The notes below the pieces were generated by a model, which worked only from the letters and a program-made list of their open reading frames with translations, did not search any database and had not been told where the DNA came from. The position numbers and the translations under genes are program-made. Positions 1 to 63,532 of a stretch of DNA of 64,000 bases are shown here, piece after piece; the stretch's first letter is position 1, and the number at the start of each line of letters is the position of its first letter. This stretch comes from Anodontia alba (lineage: Eukaryota > Mollusca > Bivalvia > Lucinida > Lucinidae). The stretch lies in the NCBI GenBank assembly GCA_964016985.1, contig OZ024821.1, positions 128,797,555 through 128,861,554 of the forward strand, in the 5' to 3' direction.

Positions 1-297
1 CTTCCTTCTGCTTGTTTTGCTGTGTTTGTTGAGCTTTATTGCAACAAGATTGCTTAAACACTCATATTTAATCTAATTGCACTGGAACATCACGAAAACT
101 GGTTAAATAAAACAAAAAAACACACTGTTAGGTAAAGGACAAAACCTGGCAATGTGCTGACACAGGAATTCTGCAGTCTGCAGAGTCCCTCCAAAATCTC
201 ATGCAACCAGTCTGACAGATTTGTCTAAATGATTGTGAAAACTAGAGCAAGTGACTAGGGAGTCACATACACATCCCTAGCTGGTGCCCCACCAAAG

Positions 298-465
298 TTA
301 ACCCTTGTCATGCTGAGTAATTCCCACTTCTAATTTTCAGCCAATCAGATTACTTGATCCATACTTAATGACAAACAGTGCAGTTCCAGATCAGAAGCCA
401 GCTGACCTGGATCTACACAGTTTGCAAAGACAGGGCATATCCGGGTTCAGCAGGACCAGGGTTAA
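298..465. mobile_element. TTAA-flanked MITE (piggyBac-like ends), copy 1
   Basis: TTAA-CCCTTGTCATGCTGA at the left and its near inverse GACCAGGG-TTAA at the right, 168 bp including the TTAA ends. TTAA target duplication and CCCT/AGGG termini are typical of piggyBac-related MITEs. The core carries the 'gcaaacagtgtagatccagatc' type module, shared with other families in this window. Confidence 0.75.
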
Positions 466-656
466 TGTAAAATTTCTAAGTCCATGGCCTTGAGCCAAAG
501 TCATTGAGGGGACCTCTGTGAGACCACAATGTTAACAGATGGATGGGTTGGGGTGAATGGGCATTTACACAGAAATAAGTACTATGGTGGTTCTGGATCA
601 AAAATATGTTTTTTGTGGAGAAAAGAAGAAAAAGTATTAAAACCTTTTGGTTAATA

Positions 657-885
657 CACCACAACCTCTTTATATCACTACTGTTGGTGTCCATAGCATA
701 AACCGTGTTAGATAAATGACCATGTTATTTCCAAACAAAAATGTATAGATTATATTGAAAAATGACCATATATGGTATATATGGTCATTTTTCAATATAA
801 TCTATACATTTCTGGGATCCATCATTGAACCGTGTTATGTCCAAAACCGTGTTATAACGAACTGTGTTATAAAGAGGTTGTAGTG
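657..885. mobile_element. TA-flanked mariner-like MITE, copy 1
   Basis: Terminal inverted repeats CACYACAACCTCTTTATA and a central palindrome (aaatgtatagattatatt with its inverse), flanked by TA on both sides. 229 bp, no coding capacity. Confidence 0.8.
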
Positions 886-1235
886 TAAAAAGAGTCTTAC
901 CTGGAGCCTCAGTGTAGATTTACAGAGTGATCTAGTGATCTGGATCTGTGCCAGGTCAGAATTTGTGAAGGACACAGTGGCACTATACCTTCTTATTGGG
1001 GGACATTATAAAAAAATTAAGGGACCCTTTTTATGAATGGAAGCCATGTGTACCTTTCCATCCATTCATTTTGGAAATAACTTTTTTTATTTTTTTTATT
1101 TTTTTTTTTTTGTGATAGCTCACCATTTTTTACCTCTGTCCTTTTTGTTGAGTCCATTTGCACTCAGTAATACATACTTGTCCATTTGGTGAAAGTGCGT
1201 CTGGCCCATGGAGACATTGGAAATAAATCTTTGTC

Positions 1236-1835
1236 TTGACTTCCTTGTGTTCCAGCCCCATCAGGCTTCATCAGTGCATACATCCGACCACCCCAGATGA
1301 CTTGCCACAAAACTAGGTCTCTGACCTACTTCGGTGAAAGTTAGTTTTTTTTTTTTTGCTTCCACAGCTGCCAGCCTCCGCAAACTTCACCAGTACATGC
1401 ATCCTATCATCACAAGTGACCTACCACAAAACTAGGTCCCCTTGACCAGTTCTCCCAAAAATGTACACCTGGTCAGGTTGTTGGATGGGACTTATATCTT
1501 GGCCTCCAAGGTTCCAGCCCCCTCAAACTTCATCAGTGCATGCACCCTACCCTTGATCTACTTTTATGAAAACCACCACGCAGTAAGATTGTCAGGGTCA
1601 GACTCATATTAGCTTCTACAGATGTTAGCCAGCTCAAACCATCAGTGCAATTATCTTACCACCCTGAGTGACTTCTCACAAAACTAGGTCACCATGACAT
1701 ACTTTTATGAAAATAGACACCTGGTTAGGCTATTTGGAAGTCCGTTTAGTATCTCCACACTTGGCTGTCACAGGGGCCGCTTCATCAGTGCATGTATTCT
1801 ACCATCCCAGCTGACCTCCAACAAAACTAGGTCAC
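1236..1835. repeat. Degenerate tandem repeat, five units of about 120-150 bp
   Basis: Five copies of a unit with cttcatcagtgcatgcatcc, then cacaaaactaggtc, starting near 1268, 1387, 1527, 1639 and 1786. Copies are diverged and of uneven length. No coding signal. Confidence 0.7.
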
Positions 1836-2163
1836 TGTGACTTTTTTAAAAATTAACATCATTTCTGCCTTGTTCAACTGAAGACAATGCTGCAAAAATA
1901 GATTTGCAATTGCTGAGCTAGCTGAACTACATTAATTTGCTGGACTGCCAATGATACTGATTATACCCTGGGCATAGGAAATGTGTTAAGGGGTATATAT
2001 TTTAATTATTTCATCCATTCATCTGTCTGTTTGGATGCATGTATATCAGTATATTGAAGTTTTGCTTCAAGGTTTTTGTCTTCACTTATATTTGTGAAAC
2101 TCTACACATGACGCTGTTATTTTATAAGTATTGCTATTGGATGGGTATGGACAGTAGATATTA

Positions 2164-2366
2164 CACTTCAACCTCTTTATAACACGGTTCGTTATAACAT
2201 GGTTTTGGATATAATACAGTTTAAAGATGGATACCAAAAATGTATAGATTATATTGAAAAAAGACCATAAATGGTCATTTTTCAATATAATCTATACATT
2301 TTTGTTTGGATATAGCACGATTTATGCTATGGACCCCAACAATAGTGTTATAAAGAGGTTGTGGTG
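2164..2366. mobile_element. TA-flanked mariner-like MITE, copy 2
   Basis: Same family as 657-885, with the same termini and central palindrome, 203 bp, TA flanks. A degraded relative lies at about 21370-21635. Confidence 0.8.
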
Positions 2367-2831
2367 TATTTTGGTGCTGCTGACCAAAGGTCGAGGTCAC
2401 TGACTTTGATTTGTGTTAAAAGTTTTGCATTGTTTTCTTTGTCTTTATTTCTCAAAGTCTACACTTCAGGTTTTGATAATTTGTTTGTATTGCTATTGGA
2501 TGGATATGGATTAGTAGACCAAATGAACTGAAAAGTAAAGAGTCCACCATAAAGGTCCACCTTGATCAGCTTACCAGTTTCTATACTCTGCCACAGGAAT
2601 TTGTCGGGGTGTTATGTTTTCCACTCTATGTCTGTCTATCTGTCTGCACTTGAATTCTGCTCTCTAACTTGAATAGGTGCTTTTATTTTTTGTTGCTCAC
2701 CTCTATGTCTGCACTGGTTCATGTTTTTAGGGTCTTGGCTACAAAAATCATGGGCTTTGTGCAGTGGCATGGCATCTGCATTAAATTGTATGCTGATTTT
2801 AAATACCATATTCAAACTCATTACCACACTG

Positions 2832-3145
2832 TGGCTGGCCTCTATGGCTCAGTTGGATGGGCATTGGACTGGTGATCAGGAGGTTGCGGATTTGATCCCC
2901 GCTGGATCTGCAGCATTCTTTTGTAATGATTCATCATAAAATATTTTCTACGATCATTCTCTCTTTTCTGCTGATTGAAGAAGGCCAGTTGTCAGCTTCT
3001 GGCAAAAGAATGTGCACAATACTGGTTAACCACTTAGAGGACTAAGCCTGCCCAGTAAAAGTGTAGTTGGGTAAACTGACCATGCTGGACATGACCGCAT
3101 AGGGTTGACTGGGCCGTAAAACCGCAACACAAATAAAACCACACC
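2832..3145 (+). mobile_element. tRNA-derived SINE
   Basis: Head like a tRNA gene (tatggctcagttggatgg as box A, ggttgcggatttgatcccc as box B), then a conserved body with gaatgtgcacaatactggtt and a tail before aaataaaacc. Body fragments recur at 6505-6770 and 12015-12150. Confidence 0.7.
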
Positions 3146-3285
3146 ATGCGCTTAGGTTTTTCAAAACTACTGGGAAAACTTGTGATAAAATATGTATCCT
3201 ACTATACTAAGGGTACACTAAACAAAAAAAGATCAATTAAAGACTTACCTAATGATACCTGTGCATTTTTTTCTGATTTTCTTTA

Positions 3286-3372
3286 TAAAATCATATGTTG
3301 TGGGTACTCATTTGCATTGCATTGACATGTTGATGCAATTCAAATGTGTACCCACAACATATGCCTTTATAA
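3286..3372. repeat. Palindrome with TTGTGGGTACTCATT core
   Basis: Imperfect inverted repeat around 3330 (catatgttgtgggtactc with its inverse). The same core appears in two distinct MITE families in this window. A close relative is at 5700-5905. Confidence 0.6.
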
Positions 3373-3656
3373 AGAAGTAGACAAAAAGTACATTGGCTGT
3401 AATCTGAAGACTAGGGACTTGCTTGATGGTGTGCTTATAGGGATGTGTGCGGTAATTATGTCGAATACGGTAACTTAATGTAGATTTCTGTTTGAAGAGG
3501 CTGTTATTGAGCCATACCCATGCAAAAGGTCTCTCCATGGCATAGGTGGACTGTGAACAGTGCAGACCCAGATTGCCCCAGTTGTACTTGCAGTCTGATC
3601 AGTGTCTTTGCTGTCAACTTACAGGATAATTGAATACTGTAAAATATATCAACATA

Positions 3657-3981
3657 CATTATGAAAACAGGCCTATTCAAATATACTGAAAATTTCACCA
3701 CCAAAAACTGAACATTTTAAGATAAAAATTCGGATATTTTTCATATTTCTGGTCAAAAACATAGTTTGTGGGTACTTGTTATAACTGCCTTGCTGAGACA
3801 GTTCTAATGAGTACCCACAATCTCTTTAGAACTGCCTCTCTGAGGCAGCTCTAACAAGTGCCCACATTCTATGTTTTTGAGCAGAAATAAGAAAATAATG
3901 TATACCCCTGTAAACCCCAGTTATACTATATAAAAGTGGGGTTTAAGGGGGTTAAAATTATATAGGTATGTTTTTGTGATG
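3657..3981. mobile_element. Palindromic MITE, CATxACGAAAACATG ends, copy 1
   Basis: Starts cattatgaaaacaggcctat and ends with the inverse ataggtatgtttttgtgatg. The centre holds the ttgtgggtactt palindrome, duplicated here. Confidence 0.75.
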
Positions 3982-5156
3982 ATACAGCAAAGGCCTGGAG
4001 AAGAATATGCCTTCACTTACTGATCTTGATCTTTACTGTACACCTGTGTCTCAAAGGCTCCTTTTTATATGGTGTATCTCAGTAGTATGGTATATTGCTA
4101 TTCCTGACAATAATTGATGGTCGTTTTATCAAAAAGAATGGTGGTAACTGTTGGGGATTTCCTGCATCTAATGAATCTTTCCATCAAATCTCTATTAGCA
4201 AGAGCAATAAGAAAACATATAAAGTATTTAAAAATAATTAAAAACATGTTTTGTGGGAACTCATTGGAATTGCCTCATTAAGGTAGTTTCACTGAGTACC
4301 CAGAAGATATGTTTTGGTGCAAAAACAATAAAAAAAAAATAATAAATATCCTAAAATATCACCTCAGTTATCACCTTGTCTGGAGCCATAAGAAATAATG
4401 CTAGGTATGCAAATATCATATTTATTCTAAAATAAGCCCCATCTCTAATAAACACACCTTCTTACTTTTCTAGGAGAAAAGCATTACCAAACACATGCAA
4501 AATTGACTTTATGTTTTAGCCCAAATTCTGACTCGGTACTGTCATTCAAGCAGTAATGAATTGCAGTGCCTCAGGGGCATATATTAGAATTAATATGGTA
4601 GGTACATTTGTAAAATTATTTATCATTTTTGAAAACTTCATTTATTATACTTCTACATGTGCAGAATATAACACTAAACTGCCTGATGCTCTTGTAATAT
4701 CAACTCTTAAAGCGCCAAGCAAAATTTGTTGCAGACAACATTCTATTTTCTTTTATTTTTCAAAGAAAATAAGTCTGGGCATTTCATGTGAATTGTCTGA
4801 TGGTTCACATGAAATATCAAGACTATTTTCTATGAATTATGAAAAAAAAAAAAAAAAATAAAAAAAAAAATAAATAAATAAATAGGTCATCTGTTGCAGT
4901 TGTGATTGTCTCTTTAAGGGTTAACCATTGCCATTCTCTTGGCTTATTCAGCTGACTGCAAATTGATGATATTTTTCCAATTTTTCCCAGAAAAAAGACT
5001 TTAAGATTTCATGTATATTATTTCTTAAGTGAAAATTTGCATGAAGAACTAAAGCCTATTTTCTAGGAAAAATAGCACAAATATTTCAAAACATTATGCC
5101 TGCTGAAATTTTTACCAAACATGCTAAGTGTTAAACAATATTGTTTGAGAAGTGTC

Positions 5157-5406
5157 CTGGGTCCAGTTGTTCAAAGCATAGTTAGCGTAACAAACTCGTT
5201 AGTGGTCAAAATGTTAACTGTTCTAGAAGTACAATATCTAATTCACACATTTTTTTGCTGAAATAATATGAGTAGCTTTTGCAAATGCAAAAGTTACTCA
5301 CATTTTTGAGCAAAAATATTAGCATAATTATATGCAATATTTAATGATCAAAGTTTTAACGATACATTAACTAACAACATCGTTATTTTTGAACAATTGG
5401 GCCCTG
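5157..5406. mobile_element. GGGCCC-ended palindromic MITE, copy 1
   Basis: Ends ctgggtccagttgttcaaagc and gaacaattgggccctgg form long inverted arms, with a central tgagtagcttttgcaaatgc inverted repeat. Other copies at 16450-16671, 41188-41434 and 41725-41940. Confidence 0.75.
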
Positions 5407-5585
5407 GTAGCTGAGTGGTTAGCACTTACAACTTTGGATCATGAGATTCCCAGACTGAACCCTACCGGAGATCGAATTTCACTCATGACTGAAGGCACTT
5501 AAATGCACAGTGCCTTTCATTACTACATTTCCATTATCACAATGTAACTTAAATAATGTTGAACGAGATGTAAAACACACGAAGG
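5402..5585 (+). mobile_element. tRNA-derived SINE, second family
   Basis: tagctgagtggttagcactt resembles box A and a degraded box B follows at gagattcccagactgaaccc; the body has ctcatgactg, then ttcattac and taacttaaataatgttg. Related copies at 19466-19690, 31537-31690 and 62143-62325. Confidence 0.7.
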
Positions 5586-6147
5586 AAAAATAATAACAAA
5601 ATTATAAGGAGTCAGGAATCTGAAGAAAGCCTTCTGCTTGTATTGTTTATCCCAGACAAAATACAGTATTTGTCCTAATTACCACACTGTGCTCTTAGGT
5701 TTTTAAAAAATACTGGGAAAACTTGTGGTAAAATATGTACCTACCTATACTAAGGGTACATTTTAAGAAAAAATGTCAACAAAGGACTTATCAATGTTTT
5801 TGTGTTTTTCTTTTCTTCTGATTTTTTTTTTATAAAAGCATATGTTGTGGGTACTTATTTGTTGATGCAATTCAAATGGGTTCCCACAACAGATGCCTTC
5901 AAAAGATGTGGACAAAAAAACCATTGACTATGGAATTGCTTGGCTGTGTGCTTATAGAGGGGTGTGCAGTAGTAAGGTCCAATATGGTAGTTGCAATATT
6001 TACTGAAATAGTTACCATGTTCAATGAACAAGTCAAATTTGACTATTTGATGATGTGTCTTAAGTTGCTAAATGAGAGGCAGACAGTGTAGACCCAGTTT
6101 CAGATGCCCCTATATGTGGCATCTGATATGGGCCAATACAGTTTGCT

Positions 6148-6428
6148 CATTACAAAAACACGCCTGTTCAAATATACTGAAAATTTCACCACTAAAAACT
6201 GAAAGATTTCAGATAAAAATTCTGATATTTTCCTTATTTCTGCTCAAAACAGAGATTGTAGGTACTTGTTAGAACCGCCTTGCCAAGGCAGTACTAACAA
6301 TTACCCACAATCTATGTTTTTGAGCAGAAATAAGAAAAATAATGTGTACCCCTGTAAACCTCAGTTTTACTATGTAAAAGTGGGGTTTAAGGGGGGGGTC
6401 AAAATTATATAGGTAAATTTTCGTGATG
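6148..6428. mobile_element. Palindromic MITE, CATxACGAAAACATG ends, copy 2
   Basis: Begins cattacaaaaacacgcctg and ends aaattttcgtgatg, with the same core and the aaagtggggtttaaggggg segment. Confidence 0.75.
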
Positions 6429-6795
6429 TCCGGTATGTCTGTCCGAATACTTCAGAGTTAACACAATAAGCAAAAATAAATATATCTCAGTATTTTGTAT
6501 GGTCATTCTCTCCTTTTCGCTGATTAAAGAAAGACAGTTGCCAGTTTCTGGCGAAAGAATGTGCACTATAATGGTTAACTGCTTGGAGGACTGAGCCTGC
6601 CCAGTAAAAGTATGATTAGGTAAACTGACTGCACCCGACATGACTCCATTAGGTTGACAAACACAAAAGCCTGCCCAGGAAAAAGTGTGGGTAGGTAAAC
6701 TGACTGTGCTCAACATGACCCTAATTGGTTGCCTGGGCCATAAAACCTCAGTACAAACAAACAAACAAAACAAAAATGATTTGGGCATTGTTTTT

Positions 6796-8378
6796 TTAGC
6801 TCACCTGAGCTCTGCTCAGGATGAGCTATTGTGATCACTTTTCGTGTGTCGTGCGTCCGTGCGTCCGTCCGTTAACATTTTCAAAAGACTTCTTCTCTGA
6901 AACTGCTCAGCCAATTTTGCCCAAATTTCATATGAAGCCTCCTTAGGGTAGGGGAACAAAAAATTGCTAAAATGGTTGCGGTCCATTGACCAAGATGGCG
7001 GCCACACCCATATTTGGTAAAAACCTTTAAAAATCTTCTCCTCCAGAACTGAGAATGCCTTGGGGCTGAACCTTTGCAGGAATCATCGGGGACGGGAGGT
7101 TTACCAAAATTGCTAAAAGAATTGTCGTACGTTGATGTTTGACCTTTTTACGGCAAGGTCAAGTTTGCTTCCCTATGCTTTTGTGTGGGAAAAACCTTTA
7201 AAAATCTTCTTCTCCAAAACCGAGCATGCCTTATGGCTGAATCTTTGCATATATCTTTGGGAACAGGAGAGCTACCAAAATTGCTAAAATAATGGTCGTA
7301 CATTGACATTTGACCTTTTTACGGTAAGGTCAATTTTGCTTCCTTATGCATTTGTATGGGAAAAATGTTCAGAATTTCAAACAACTTCTCCTCTGGAGCC
7401 TCTGGGCCAATTTTGCCCAAATTTCATATGGAGCCTCCATAGGGTGGGGGAACGAAAAATTGCTAAAATGGTCGCAGCTCGTTGACCAAGATGGCCGCCA
7501 CGCCCATATATGGTAAAAACCTTTAAAAATCGTTTCCTCCAGAACCGAGAAAGCCTTGGGGCTAAACCTTTGCAGGAATCATTGGGGACGGGAGGTCTAC
7601 CAACATTGCTAAAAGAATTGTCGTACGGTCAAGTTTGCTTCCCTATGCATTTGTATGGGAAAAACCTTTAAAAATCTTCTTCTCCAAAACCGAGCATGCC
7701 TTTTGGCTGAATCTTTGCATATATCTTCGGGAACAGGCGGGCTACCAAAATTGCTAAAATAATGGTCGTACATTGACATTTGACCTTTTTTACGTTAAGG
7801 TCAATTTTGCTTCCTTATGCATTTGTATGGGAAAAATGTTCAGAATTTCAAACAACTTCTCCTCTGGAGCCTCTGGGCCAATTTTGCTCAAATTTCATAT
7901 GGAGCCTTCTTAGGTAGGGGGAACAAAAGATTGCTAAAATGGTCACGGTTCATTGATCAAGTTGGGCACCATGCCCATATATGGTAAAAACCTTTATAAA
8001 TCTTCTTCTCTAGAACCGAGGATGCGTTGGGGCTGAATATTTGCATAAAGCATCGGGGACAGGGGATCTACCAAATATTTCCCTGCCACTGTGCTGTTTA
8101 CATGTATAAAATCATGATTCTTCAGAAACTACTTAGCCAATTTCCACCAAATTTCACATTGATCCTTCTGTTGAAATGTGATTGATAGTTTATTCAAATG
8201 ATCATGCTCCATTGACTGTCAGGCCCATATATTCTTCTTCAAAACTAAGAACTGCTCAAATGATGATATTTTCATTAGTTGCGATGATAGGATTGGAAAA
8301 ATTTTGCATAACATCTGCATGTCTGCAGTGGCTATGTCACTCAGGTGAGCGAACCGTGGCCCGTGGGCCTCTTGTTTT
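6796..8378. mobile_element. Non-autonomous element with AGCTCACCTGAGC ends and internal repeats, copy 1
   Basis: Left end ttagctcacctgagc, right end actcaggtgagcgaaccgtgg then gggcctcttgtttt. Inside are three or four long units of 300-450 bp built around aaaacctttaaaaatcttct, gaccaagatggc and ttgctaaaatggtc. No transposase. Shares both ends with 26321-28147. Confidence 0.75.
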
Positions 8379-8795
8379 TATATCCTTGTCATACAAAGTG
8401 TGCATATTATACACTTATCATCATGTGAATCCCATTTGTTTGTCTTTCTGTTCCAACCATCCATCCATCTGTTAACACATTGGGTAAAGTTTCACATCAA
8501 AGTTTCCTAGACATGTCTGCTCAACCCTTGAATAGATTCAGTTTATACTGATATTACATACTGCACTGACTTTATGTATTGATCCAAAGATTCATGTTTC
8601 ATTAGGCCATGTAATAACCATGAGGCCAAGTTTATTGACTTAAAAATTTTGCATTAGTGTTTGTGGTGGTGCAAGGGGTGTATTACTCTGACACCCTGTG
8701 CACTTGCTTTGTTTTTTTTTTTGTTTTTTTTACATTTTGAGAGTTTTTACAGTATGTTAGTTTCACATATGTACCTTATCTTGTTTTTGCTGCAG

Positions 8796-59225
<50,430 letters not shown>

Positions 59226-59512
59226 GTAACAGATTGAACATAATTTTGCATAGTATTCTGTATTTATTCTAAATATTGGGACAGCATAACTCCTTACTAT
59301 ACTTGACCCATAATTTGTAGACCCTGATCAGATGCTGCATTCTGTCTGTCCCAATAAATAGGGTTATTAAGATGAGATAATAATTAAGGATTGATTTTGA
59401 TACTGTTGTTGAAGTTTGCAGTTTAATGTTGTCATATTGTTTATCATAATTAACCTTTACCACTCTTACCTTTATCACACAGCAAACAACAAATTGATGA
59501 CATTTTTCTTTT

Positions 59513-60740
59513 TAGCTTGCTGGGACTATGTCCCTGGAGAGCATATATTGTCACCCATTTGTTGGTGTCGGCGTCTGTCCGCATCTGCGTATGCATCCGT
59601 TTCTGCGTCCACATTAGCTCAATGTTTAGGTGTGCATAGTTTTTTTATAATTTAAGGTACTGCTTTATCATTTGGCCTACACCAACTGTAGGGTTAGACC
59701 TTTCAATAGCATACACCCCCATCCCCAAGTTACTCCCTCTGTATAGGTCAAGGTCAGTTCACACTTTGTCATTTACACCCATGTTTAAGTTCTGCCTTTA
59801 AGTTTTGAAAAGTGTATGTAACTGCTAAAGTATTCAAGATACTGCTTTAATATTTGGCCCGTACGGTAAGACCTTTTAATAGCACACACCCGTTCCTCAG
59901 TTTGACCTTCTACCTAGGTCAAGGTCAGGTCATACTTTGTCATTTAAACCCATGTTCAAGCTCTGCTTTTAAGCTTTGAAAAGTGTACATAGCTGCTGAG
60001 GTATTCAAGATATCACTCTAATATTTGGCCACCACCTACCTTAGGGTATAAACTTTCAGTAGCACACACCTTTTTCTCCGTTTGACCTGCCTAGGTTGAG
60101 GTCAGGTCATACTTTGTCATTTAAACCCATTTTCAAATTCTACGTTTAAGTTGTGAAAAGTGTACATAACTGCTGAAAGTATTCAAGATACCACTCTAAT
60201 ATTTGGCCCACACCTTAGGGTAAGACCTTTCAATAGCACACACCCCTTCCTCAGTTTGACCTTTTGCCTAGATCAAGGTCAGGTCATACTTTGCCATTTA
60301 AACCCGTGTTAAAGTTCTGCATTTAAGTTTTGAAAAGTGTACATAACTGCTGAAGTATTTTAAGATAGCACTCTAATATTCAGCCCACACTTACCTTATG
60401 GTAAGACTTTTCAATAGCACACACGTTTTCTTCAGTTTGATCTTCTCCCTAAGTCAAGGTCAGGTCATACTTTGTCATTTACAGCTGTGTTTAAATTTTG
60501 AAAAATGTACATGGCTGCTGAGGTATGTAAGATATAGCTTTCATATTTCGTCCACACCAACCTAAGGGAGGAAGTTTCAATGACATATACCCCATCCCTC
60601 AGTTTGACATTCTTCCTCATCAAAGTCAGGTCATACTCTGTCATTTACAGCTTTGTTTAAGTTTAAGTTCTGCATTTCATCTTTAATATTTAATGATTGT
60701 TTTCATATCGGATCACCCCTTTCCGGCAAGCTGTGTTGTC
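59513..60740. repeat. Element with about six ~165-bp tandem units
   Basis: Units contain tttgaaaagtgtacataact, tattcaagat, tctaatatttggcccacac, ttcaatagcacacacc and aaggtcaggtcatactttgt. The left edge tttttagcttgctggga and right edge ttgacaactcttgtttcc look like ends of a mobile unit akin to the AGCTCACCTGAG type. Confidence 0.75.
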
Positions 60741-62142
60741 TTTTGACAACTCTTGTTTCCCTAGAAAACAGGATTTGGCATTTTATGCAAATTGTATCCA
60801 AACAATTTGCATATTAATTAAATGTCAAATCCTGTTTTCTGTGAAAAATAAGAAAATAATTTCAGTATGTTGTCTGGTAAAGATTTTACCCAGGATGTTA
60901 ATCATTAACTCTTTCACCCTTGAGTTTTTGAAATGGACTCTTCCATTGTTGCAAATAGGGAATTCAGTCAAAAATCAATAACAGAATGGCAAACAGTGTG
61001 GAACCTGATGAGACAGCTCATTATGAGCCATCTAATCTGGATCTACACTTTTTGCAAATATAGCCATTTGGATCTATAGAGCTGAAAAGGTTAAGGATTT
61101 TAATTCATACTGTTGTTGAAGTTGGTAGTTTAATGTTGAGTCATATTGCTTGTCATAATTAACTGTTACAGCTCTACAGACCAAAACAGATAATTTTGCA
61201 AACAGTGTTGATCCAGATGAGATGACTCATAATGAGCCATCTCATCTGGAGCTACACTTTTTGTCATTTTGTTCTTGATTTATTGCTGAAACTGCTATTC
61301 GTAACAATAGATGTGTACACAATCAAAGATAGAAGAGTCCATTTCATAAATTCAGGGTTGAAAGAATTAAAAAATGAATACAAACACAAAGATTATACCA
61401 GTGAACATATTTCAGAACTGTAAAACTGCAATATTTTATCCTCATGAAAATTTCAGCAGACAGCATTTTGAAATATGTTTCTTATTTTTCCTAGAAAATA
61501 GGATCTGATGCTTCATGCAACCCCTGACTTGTCTACTATGGAGACAATTTGCATGAAGTGTCTGATGCTATTTTCTAGAAAAAATAAGGAAAATATCATC
61601 AGTGTGTCATCTGCTGAATTTGCCCATAGTATGGCAAGCGTTAAATGTAGAAAAACAACCTTTCAGTAATGAAAGGGCTTAGAGAAATCGCTGCTACCAG
61701 CTGATTTTCATGCATTCATCTTGTCTAGTGGGCAATGCAGCATCACTACAACAGCCACACTAGGGATGAAAAAAATTGGCTGTTGTTCGAGATAGATGTT
61801 ATGGAGAGGTTAATGCCAGAGCATGCAAAAAGGGTACTTACCACATAGGCAACCAGCAAAGGCTCAGGCAAGCCTGTGCATAAGCGCAGTCTTGCCAGAG
61901 CCTTTGCTGTTTGCAGATATGAAGTAGGGACCTTGAGAAAGCTTTAGGCAAAAACACATGTCTGTAGCCCCAAAAGGGGACTGCACATGTGCATTTGAAG
62001 AACCACTAACTGGAAAACCTTAAGGTCCCTTTTTTCCTGTGCTGGCTTATAAAGTAAAGTCCCCCTATTGGAGAATAAAAAAGTAGCTATTACAGGAAGT
62101 GGCTGTTAATGAGAGATGACTGTTCCCAGAGCATCCAGGTGG

Positions 62143-62325
62143 CCAGTTGGTTAGCACTACTGACTTATGATCATAAGGTCCCGGGTTTGAATCTGGTTAG
62201 AGTTGGAATTCATCTCATGACTGTACAATGCTTCGTTGCACAGAGCCTTTCATTATCACCCTTCCATTGTCTCGATATGACTTAAATGGAAAGGGATGTA
62301 AAACACCAACTCATCATCATCAGCC
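62143..62325 (+). mobile_element. tRNA-derived SINE, best-preserved copy of second family
   Basis: tggccagttggttagcacta (box A-like) and cgggtttgaatctggtt (box B-like), body ctcatgactgtacaatgctt, tail gtaaaacaccaactcatcat. Not a functional tRNA: no cloverleaf closes and it extends well past tRNA length. Confidence 0.72.
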
Positions 62326-62588
62326 ATTATAATTTATCACCGATAATATTGTGTCTTGGATAAAAAGTTGTTTTTGTTTTGTCATGAAGTACTCATTTTC
62401 ATCCCCAATACTTTTTACATTTATAAAAAAAAAAACAAAGGTAACATACCATATTACATCTGAAATCTTCATCACCAGACGTAGGATATTCTGATTTCTC
62501 CATGGTGGGTGATTGTAGGGGTAATCACAACAGTGCTGGAAAATTCTTTAAAATTTAATTAATCCTTGCCGTGCTGAATAAATTAAAA

Positions 62589-62942
62589 GGCTCCATATTC
62601 CTCAGAAATAGACAATTTTTTATCCAAGAAAGGTTCAATAAATTGATATGTAGTATTCATACGATCATAAAATGTGGCATCTGACAGCATGTAAAATTTC
62701 AGTTAGTCTCTCGTTTTTGAACTAGATTAAAAATGAAATGATTTTTTATCAATCTATGAATTAATGTTGGCAACATTAATTCAGAGATATGATATAAAAT
62801 TATTTCATTTCAAGAATGAGAGACTAACTGAAATTTTACAGGCTGTCAGGTGCCACATTTTAGGATTGTATTAATACCATATATCAATTTATTAAACCTT
62901 TCTTGGATAATAAAATGTATATTTTTGAAGAATATGGAGCCT
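62589..62942. repeat. 354-bp imperfect palindrome nested in a MITE
   Basis: Arms run from ggctccatattcctcagaaa to gaagaatatggagcc, with gttagtctctcgtttttgaa inverted as aagaatgagagactaac. It lies inside a TTAA-type MITE whose halves are at 62565-62588 and 62943-63128. Confidence 0.8.
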
Positions 62943-63254
62943 TTAAGATACCACTTCCACTTCTGATTTTCAGCCTGTTCGCTTACTTGATCCAGGTTGT
63001 TGATATAAATTCACATACTGAATGACAAACAGTGTAGATCCAGATCGGTTGGCTTCTTCAGAAGTGAACTGATCTTGAGCTACACTGTTTGCAAATCAGG
63101 GTATATCTTTGTTTAGCAGGACAAGGATAAACATGCACTGGGTCTACTGCATGCAATAAATCATAAAAGGAAAAATCTAAATTTTTACTTGTCATGTGCC
63201 CAGGGGAAGCGGTAGAGGGGATTCTAAGGAGAATGAAGCTGTAGCAGAGGTTAA

Positions 63255-63532
63255 CATCATGAAAACATACCTATATAATTTTGACCCCCTTAAACCCCAC
63301 TTTTATATAGTAAAACTGGGGTTTACAGGGGTATATGTTATTTTTCTTATTTCTGCTCAGAAACATAGATTGTGGGTATTCATTAGAAATGCCTCGACAA
63401 GGAGGTTCTAACAAATACCATCAATCTATGTTTTGAGCAGAAATATGAAAAATATCAAAATTTTTTATCTGAAAATTTTCAGTTTTTGGAGGTGAAATTT
63501 TCTATCTTTTTGAAAAGACGTGCTTTCATAAT
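63255..63532. mobile_element. Palindromic MITE, CATxACGAAAACATG ends, copy 6 (inverted)
   Basis: catcatgaaaacatacctat to cgtgctttcataat, with the full core; moderately diverged. Confidence 0.75.

Larger units (their letters stand above)
1..8795. other. Upstream intron or flank, no exon found
   Basis: The missing 5' part of the vWA domain should precede base 8796, but no sequence here encodes it, so this is probably intron. It holds MITEs at 298-465, 657-885 and 2164-2366, a tandem array at 1236-1835, SINEs at 2832-3145 and 5402-5585, palindromic elements at 3657-3981, 5157-5406 and 6148-6428, and a satellite-bearing element at 6796-8378. Bases 1-290, 885-1230, 3985-4700 and 8380-8790 show nothing I recognise. 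Confidence 0.6.

Noticed and set aside
5402..5480. tRNA gene candidates here and near 2834, 29513 and 62143
   Set aside because: Box A/B-like motifs occur but no full cloverleaf, and each continues into a repeated body, so they are SINE heads.
6796..8378. CRISPR-like or coding interpretation of regular repeats
   Set aside because: Units are long, adjacent and diverged with no unique spacers, in a eukaryotic intron.
59416..59655. Next hemicentin exon
   Set aside because: Frame lacks Ig motifs and splice borders, and it overlaps the satellite element's left edge.
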